A program made the translations under genes and the position numbers. A DNA stretch of 64,000 nt from Sporosarcina trichiuri (GTDB lineage Bacteria; Bacillota; Bacilli; Bacillales_A; Planococcaceae), in NCBI RefSeq assembly GCF_030406775.1, contig NZ_CP129119.1, forward strand, positions 124,001 to 188,000. The letters are read 5' to 3'. Under the pieces are notes generated by a model. It was not told where the DNA came from and did not search any database. It saw nothing but the letters and a program-made list of their open reading frames with translations. Shown here piece by piece: positions 59,752 through 64,000 of the stretch (its first letter is position 1; each line of letters begins with the position of its first letter).

Positions 59752-60297
59752 GTGATCATACTTGAAGGGAATCGATGTTATCTCCGTATATTGACGGAAG
59801 AAGATGCTGTTGTCTTCACCGAGCTGGTATCCCGTAACAGGGAGTATTGGACGGTTTTTGAACCGCGTCACGATGCGAGCTATTACACTGTCGGCATGCA
59901 GCGTGAAAAAATCCGTGAATCCCTGTATCAGATGCGTGACCGGCGAGAATACAACTTCGGTATCTTCGACAGTGAAACGAGCCGGATCGTCGGGCAGATA
60001 TCACTGTACAGCATCAAACGGCTGCCGTTCTCCAGCGGCTTTGTCGGCTATTCCATCGATCATGCAGCTGCAGGGCAGGGAATCGGCTCCGAAGCACTGC
60101 ATCTCATTACCGAATTTGCATTTGAAACAGCAGGACTCCATCGTGTGGAAGCCTACGTTTCACCCCGCAATATCGCATCGATCCGTGTGCTGGAGAAAGC
60201 CGGCTACAGCCAAGAAGGGCTTCATCGGAAACTGCTCTACATCAATGGGGTCTGGGAGGATCATTACATGTATGCCCGGCTTGAAGACGATTTTTGA
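59752..60297 (+). CDS. RimJ/RimL-type GNAT acetyltransferase
   Basis: 181 residues from GTG. LEGNRCYLRILTEEDAVVFT opens the fold, VGYSIDHAAAGQGIGSEALH is the acetyl-CoA loop, and HRVEAYVSPRNIASIRVLEK with AGYSQEGLHRKLLYINGVWE completes the RimJ pattern (Ser/Thr-rich N-terminal acetylation of ribosomal proteins or antibiotic relatives). The start has GGAG 11 bases upstream; an in-frame GTG 12 bases earlier overlaps that site. It is monocistronic. Confidence 0.87.
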   Translation: MIILEGNRCYLRILTEEDAVVFTELVSRNREYWTVFEPRHDASYYTVGMQREKIRESLYQMRDRREYNFGIFDSETSRIVGQISLYSIKRLPFSSGFVGYSIDHAAAGQGIGSEALHLITEFAFETAGLHRVEAYVSPRNIASIRVLEKAGYSQEGLHRKLLYINGVWEDHYMYARLEDDF

Positions 60298-60356
60298 AAG
60301 GGTAAGGCCGCGTGGCGGTATTTGAAAAGCCGTCTCCGGATTCTGTTTCACCATTG

Positions 60357-60402
60357 AAAAACGCATTTCGCTGACCATTCCAGTCTGCAAAATGCGTTTT
60401 TT
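60357..60402. terminator. Bidirectional terminator
   Basis: AAAAACGCATTT pairs with AAATGCGTTTTT around a 21-base region, between convergent acetyltransferase and carbonic anhydrase genes. Confidence 0.75.
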
Positions 60403-60430
60403 GTCTATTTCCCGGGAAATAAGGCGGATT

Positions 60431-61012
60431 TCAGTTTCCCGATCCGGACACTTTCTCATAGCCGTCTTCTATGACATCGAGACGTCCTGTCTCGGGGTCG
60501 ATGACGAGCCCGTGCACAGGGACAGTCTTGTCCATAAGTGGGTGGTTGCGTACAGCGTCAGCGCTCTGCTTCACACTCTCTTTGACGTCTTTGAAACCGT
60601 GCAGCCAGCCTTCCAGGTCGACACCGGCATGAGTCAGCGTACTGAACAAATCCCTGTCGATTCCCCGGTCCACCATTTTGTCGATAATTGCATCCGTATT
60701 GATGGAACTCATACCGCAATCGTAATGTCCGACTATGTAGACTTCGTCGGCCTGCAGTTCATAGACGGCAATCAGCAGGCTCCGCATGATACTGCCGAAC
60801 GGGTGTGCAACAAGGGCGCCCGCACTCTTGACAATTTTGGCATCTCCATTCTTGAGGTTCATCGCTTTCGGCAGGAGTTCGATCAGCCGTGTGTCCATAC
60901 AAGTCAGGATGACGATCCGTTTGTTCGGGAACTTGGTTGTTACATACTTCTCATATTCGTGTTCATCCACAAATTTCGCATTATGGTCCAGGATGGCTGA
61001 AAGGTTTGTCAT
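60431..61012 (-). CDS. Beta-class carbonic anhydrase
   Basis: 193 residues from ATG behind GGAGGTACTGACC; 28 further upstream codons are open but unlikely to be translated. Zinc ligands are Cys38 in TCMDTR (with the Asp40-Arg42 dyad), His96 and Cys99 in GHYDCGM. The sequence is of the small type IV/YtiB-like group. It hydrates carbon dioxide to bicarbonate in the cytoplasm. Confidence 0.92.
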   Translation of the reverse strand: MTNLSAILDHNAKFVDEHEYEKYVTTKFPNKRIVILTCMDTRLIELLPKAMNLKNGDAKIVKSAGALVAHPFGSIMRSLLIAVYELQADEVYIVGHYDCGMSSINTDAIIDKMVDRGIDRDLFSTLTHAGVDLEGWLHGFKDVKESVKQSADAVRNHPLMDKTVPVHGLVIDPETGRLDVIEDGYEKVSGSGN

Positions 61013-61045
61013 GGTCAGTACCTCCGTAATTAGGATATCAGAAAC

Positions 61046-61077
61046 AAAAAGGGCGCCAAGCGGCCGCCCTTTTTTTC
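61046..61077 (-). terminator. Intrinsic terminator of the 46-residue membrane protein gene
   Basis: AAAAAAAGGGCG pairs with CGCCCTTTTT around a 9-base loop. It also insulates the carbonic anhydrase promoter region. Confidence 0.78.
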
Positions 61078-61108
61078 TGTATGTGTTCGATGACAAGAGG
61101 ATAGTGCG

Positions 61109-61249
61109 TTAATAACGGACATCCGGTTTAGGATCGATTGTTTCCGAATCGTGCGAAACCAGAGAATCGTTCATATAATGGATAATGAACATCGCAGCAA
61201 TGCTGAAGACAACCATGAACCCAAGAACTGTAACGATAAGCAAGGCCAT
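61109..61249 (-). CDS. Small single-span membrane protein (46 aa)
   Basis: 46 codons from ATG behind GAGGAG. One transmembrane helix, LLIVTVLGFMVVFSIAAMFI, then IHYMNDSLVSHDSETIDPKP as a polar tail outside or inside the cell. It has its own ribosome-binding site and terminator, so it is probably a real gene. No family name is known to me; small subunits of membrane complexes look similar. Confidence 0.65.
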   Translation of the reverse strand: MALLIVTVLGFMVVFSIAAMFIIHYMNDSLVSHDSETIDPKPDVRY

Positions 61250-61348
61250 AATAAGTCTCCTCTCTTTTAATAATCAGTATCTCTTACCAGTATACCTTAT
61301 TTCGAGAAGGATTTTAAGCGAATTTGGCCAGTTGGTGTGAAATCTTGT

Positions 61349-62581
61349 TTAAAAAGCCCAAGTTCCGCTGCGGAAGACCGGTTCGGTTGTGCCGTCTTCC
61401 AAGATGCCGTCGATGTCCATATCACCGGAACCGACCATGAAGTCGACGTGCGTGATGCTCTGATTCAGCCCATTCTCCTCTAGCTGTTTGCGGTCCATCT
61501 CTTTGCCGCCGACAAGGTTGAATGCATAAGCACTGCCGATCGCCAAGTGGTTGGATGCGTTCTCATCGAACAGCGTATTGTAAAATAACAGGCCGGATGC
61601 GGAAATCGGTGATTCGTGGGGAACGAGCGCAACCTCACCCAAATACTTTGCGCCTTCATCCGCCTCAATCAGGTTCTCCAGGACATCCTGCCCTTTGCCG
61701 GCTGTCACGCCAACGATTTTACCGTCTTTGAATGTGATTTTGAAATCATCGATGATCGTTCCGCCGTAGCTGAGCGGTTTTGTACTGGATACATATCCAT
61801 TGACACCCGTTTTCAGAGGGGCTGTGAACACTTCCTCTGTCGGCATGTTAGCCATGAATTCCGTTTTGTCGGCATTCACACTGCCGGCACCGCACCATGT
61901 GTGCTTCTCGGGAAGCTCAATGGTCAGGTCGGTCCCCGGGGCGGTGTAATGCAGTTTCTTATAATGTTTCCCGTTCAGATAATCGACTTTTTCATGCAGC
62001 GTGCTGTCGTGCTGCTTCCATTCTTCAACCGGGTTCTCTTTGTCCGCCCGGACGGCTTTAAAGATCGCTTCCCACAATGCGGGGACCTGCTCGGCTTCCG
62101 GAAGGTCGGGGAAGACGAGGGCTGCCCAGTCCCTCGAAGGTGCTGCGACGACAGTCCAGCTCACTTTGTCTGCCTGCATCATCTGGCGGAACTCATCGAG
62201 CGCCTGCCCGCTTGCCTTCTGAGCGTCACGGATACGGGAAGGATCTACGTTTTTGAAGAGATCCGGGCTTTGCGAGACGATGCTCATGAATGCGGCACCC
62301 TGTTTCGCGAGCTCAACTCGCTCGTCCGCTTTCCAAGAAGGGAATTCGGCGAACGAATCGGCTGGTGCCTGCTCGTAGCGGATTCGTGATACGACATCAT
62401 CGCTCCAATCCACGAATACTTGCCGGGCACCTGCTGCATAAGCTTTTTCGACAATGATACGGACGAATTCCACCGTATCGATCGACGCACTGATGAATAA
62501 TTTCTGATCCGGCTGGATATTGACACCGACCTTCACGGCCAGTTCTGCGTAATTCTGCAATTGCTGTTCAAATGTTTTCAA
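61349..62581 (-). CDS. M29-family aminopeptidase
   Basis: 410 residues: QLQNYAELAVKVGVNIQPDQ at the N-terminus, then metal ligands in ANMPTEEVFTAPLKTGVNGY (Glu), GEVALVPHESPISASGLLFY (Glu, His), LFDENASNHLAIGSAYAFN (Asn, His) and HVDFMVGSGDMDIDGI (His, Asp). This matches AmpS/PepS/T-type M29 aminopeptidases. It is cytosolic and releases N-terminal amino acids. Confidence 0.93.
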   Translation of the reverse strand: MKTFEQQLQNYAELAVKVGVNIQPDQKLFISASIDTVEFVRIIVEKAYAAGARQVFVDWSDDVVSRIRYEQAPADSFAEFPSWKADERVELAKQGAAFMSIVSQSPDLFKNVDPSRIRDAQKASGQALDEFRQMMQADKVSWTVVAAPSRDWAALVFPDLPEAEQVPALWEAIFKAVRADKENPVEEWKQHDSTLHEKVDYLNGKHYKKLHYTAPGTDLTIELPEKHTWCGAGSVNADKTEFMANMPTEEVFTAPLKTGVNGYVSSTKPLSYGGTIIDDFKITFKDGKIVGVTAGKGQDVLENLIEADEGAKYLGEVALVPHESPISASGLLFYNTLFDENASNHLAIGSAYAFNLVGGKEMDRKQLEENGLNQSITHVDFMVGSGDMDIDGILEDGTTEPVFRSGTWAF

Positions 62582-62612
62582 ACTTGTCTAACCCCTTTCC
62601 CTGTCTGTCCTT

Positions 62613-62642
62613 ATAGTACCAAGAAGGATTCGAAAAGTGCAA
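62613..62642 (-). promoter_or_regulatory. Promoter of the M29 aminopeptidase gene
   Basis: On the minus strand TTGCAC (62637-62642) and TACTAT (62613-62618) are 18 bases apart, about 35 bases before the start. Confidence 0.6.
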
Positions 62643-62770
62643 AAAGAAAGTATTGGCAGCGCTTTCAGCAGACACAGGGCAAACTTGTCGAGATTTCTCT
62701 GCAGATCCTCTAAAGAACTAGCAGATTTTGACGAAATAATAAGCAGAATGAAAGACATGGAGGTCTTTGC

Positions 62771-63586
62771 ATGGATTTATCAACAGTATTTGGTCTGATC
62801 ATCGGGGTCGTGGCGCTTGGAGTCGGGATGTTCCTCAAAGGTGCTGCCCTGTCCAGTCTGATCAACCCTGCAGCTATCCTGATCATCATCTTCGGAACGA
62901 TCGCTTCTGTCGTGATCGCGTTCCCTATGAATGAAATCAAACGGGTGCCGAAATTATTCGGTATACTTTTCAAGGAACAGAAACTGTCGTCCGACGCGGA
63001 TATCATAAGGATGTTCTCTTCCTGGGCTGATGTGGCAAGACGGGAAGGACTGCTGTCCCTGGAAGCGCAGACCGATTCCATAGAGGACCCATTCCTGAAA
63101 AACGGACTGGGGCTTGCCATCGACGGTCAGAATGCGGATTATATACGGGACGTGCTCAGCGAAGAGGTCGATGCCATGGCCGAACGCCACTCAGCCGGTT
63201 CACAGATTTTTTCCCAGGCGGGCACCTATGCGCCCACACTCGGAGTACTCGGGGCGGTCATCGGCCTGATTGCCGCTCTTGGTGATATGAATGATATCGA
63301 GAAGCTCGGACATGCAATTTCCGCAGCATTCATTGCGACACTTCTCGGGATTTTTACAGGGTATGTGCTGTGGCATCCATTTGCAAATAAGCTGAAAAGG
63401 AAGTCAGCTGAAGAAGTCCGGCAGAAAAACATGATGATCGAGGGGATCCTGTCCGTCCTGGAAGGAGAAGCGCCCCGGGTGATCGAACAGAAATTGTCTT
63501 CATATCTGTCTATGGAGGAACGCCGCAAATTAGCCAATGCAGATCCGAAAGGCAAGGAGGCGGGGGAAGTTGCCGAAGAAGCGTAA
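62771..63586 (+). CDS. motA: Flagellar motor stator protein MotA
   Basis: 271 residues: four transmembrane helices, opening DLSTVFGLIIGVVALGVGMF, the cytoplasmic loop with the charged residues that contact FliG (about 80-155), and TYAPTLGVLGAVIGLIAALG then AFIATLLGIFTGYVLWHPFA. It couples proton flow to flagellar rotation with MotB. ATGGAGG precedes the start. It overlaps motB by 17 bases. Confidence 0.95.
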   Translation: MDLSTVFGLIIGVVALGVGMFLKGAALSSLINPAAILIIIFGTIASVVIAFPMNEIKRVPKLFGILFKEQKLSSDADIIRMFSSWADVARREGLLSLEAQTDSIEDPFLKNGLGLAIDGQNADYIRDVLSEEVDAMAERHSAGSQIFSQAGTYAPTLGVLGAVIGLIAALGDMNDIEKLGHAISAAFIATLLGIFTGYVLWHPFANKLKRKSAEEVRQKNMMIEGILSVLEGEAPRVIEQKLSSYLSMEERRKLANADPKGKEAGEVAEEA

Positions 63587-64000
63587 ACGTAAAAAAGAAG
63601 AGCACCACGTGGATGAGTCCTGGCTCCTCCCGTACTCTGATTTGCTGACGCTGCTGCTGGCGCTGTTCATCGTTCTCTTTGCATCAAGTTCCATTGATGA
63701 AGCGAAACTGAGCCAGCTGTCTTCCGTGTTCAGTGAAATCTTCGATGGCGGCAACGGTGTAATGGAAAGTTCCGCCCCTACGACCATGCCAGTGCCGCAA
63801 AATGGTGAAGACACCGAAAACGAAAACTCTTCTTATTTGGAAGACCAGCGCTCGCTCGGTGAAATACAGGAGAACCTGGAAGACTATATCGCGGATAATG
63901 AGCTGGAAGGCCAGTTCGATACGAAACTGACGGAAGAAGGTCTGCTCGTAACAATCCGGGACAGTGTACTGTTCGGACCGGGACGGGCGGAGATCGACAG
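63570..64000 (+). CDS. motB: Flagellar motor stator protein MotB (5' part)
   Basis: The TTG start after GGAGGCGGGGGAAG gives a basic N-terminus (PKKRKRKKEE), then HHVDESWLLPYSDLLTLLLA, the single transmembrane helix with the proton-binding Asp in SWLLPYSDLLTLL, and the plug region. The visible part ends within the start of the OmpA-like peptidoglycan-binding domain. The gene continues beyond the window. Confidence 0.95.
   Translation, partial: MPKKRKRKKEEHHVDESWLLPYSDLLTLLLALFIVLFASSSIDEAKLSQLSSVFSEIFDGGNGVMESSAPTTMPVPQNGEDTENENSSYLEDQRSLGEIQENLEDYIADNELEGQFDTKLTEEGLLVTIRDSVLFGPGRAEID

Overview
The window looks like a chromosomal segment of a spore-forming or spore-related Bacillales bacterium, most probably Planococcaceae/Caryophanaceae (Sporosarcina, Bhargavaea or Planococcus relatives). 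The reasons are: DNA that is GC-rich for Bacillota; many GTG/TTG starts behind strong AGGAGG sites; close resemblance to Bacillus subtilis PbuE, YfmM, YfmL and the QoxABCD oxidase; Bce-type antibiotic sensing; and a cell-wall gene set suited to an L-Lys to D-Asp/D-Glu cross-bridge. I see no rRNA or tRNA gene, no prophage and no CRISPR array. The genus is inference.

Layout. 0-7.5 kb: end of a large-subunit catalase, an Aquifex-type second aconitase with a tiny zinc-motif protein, then a minus-strand operon of two M20 amidohydrolases around a YfcC transporter, headed by the stump of a GntR regulator. 7.6-13.2 kb: a rearranged patch (degraded copy of the qoxD 3' end, FusB-type EF-G-binding protein, CD3324-family protein, 63-bp catalase fragment) next to the aa3 quinol oxidase operon qoxABCD. 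13.5-15 kb: pbuE, an adenine exporter behind an adenine-type purine riboswitch with its terminator and promoter. 15-21 kb: methyltransferases, the ScdA/RIC iron-sulfur repair protein, and an ECF sigma factor with a membrane anti-sigma-like protein carrying a CxxC-x20-CxxC zinc ribbon.

21-32 kb: a complete BceRSAB-like peptide-antibiotic detoxification module with a candidate BceR box, an ankyrin protein, and a PadR / membrane / beta-propeller cassette followed by a second, diverged copy of the membrane and propeller genes. 32-41 kb: an MFS exporter divergent from an XRE-TPR regulator across two identical operators, a nitroreductase/HxlR pair, an Nramp Mn transporter, the ABC-F protein YfmM, two 21-bp tandem-repeat arrays, MsrA, and a LysM-3D cell-wall protein. 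41-47 kb: an RsbR-type STAS protein, a HAD phosphatase, a DUF2294 protein, a structured 133-bp intergenic element, an FtsH paralogue and a 39-residue protein.

47-50.2 kb: a TPP-riboswitch-controlled thiamine-precursor ABC operon with an MTH1187-type thiamine-binding protein. 51-54.5 kb: ATP-grasp ligase, Fem transferase and Asp/Glu racemase, read as a peptidoglycan cross-bridge module. 54.5-64 kb: FbpA-like protein, amidase, YfmL-type helicase, methionine aminopeptidase, membrane proteins, carbonic anhydrase, M29 aminopeptidase, and the start of motAB.

Most transcription units end in clear intrinsic terminators, several placed between convergent genes. Gene starts were chosen by ribosome-binding site, so several are shorter than the longest open frame.
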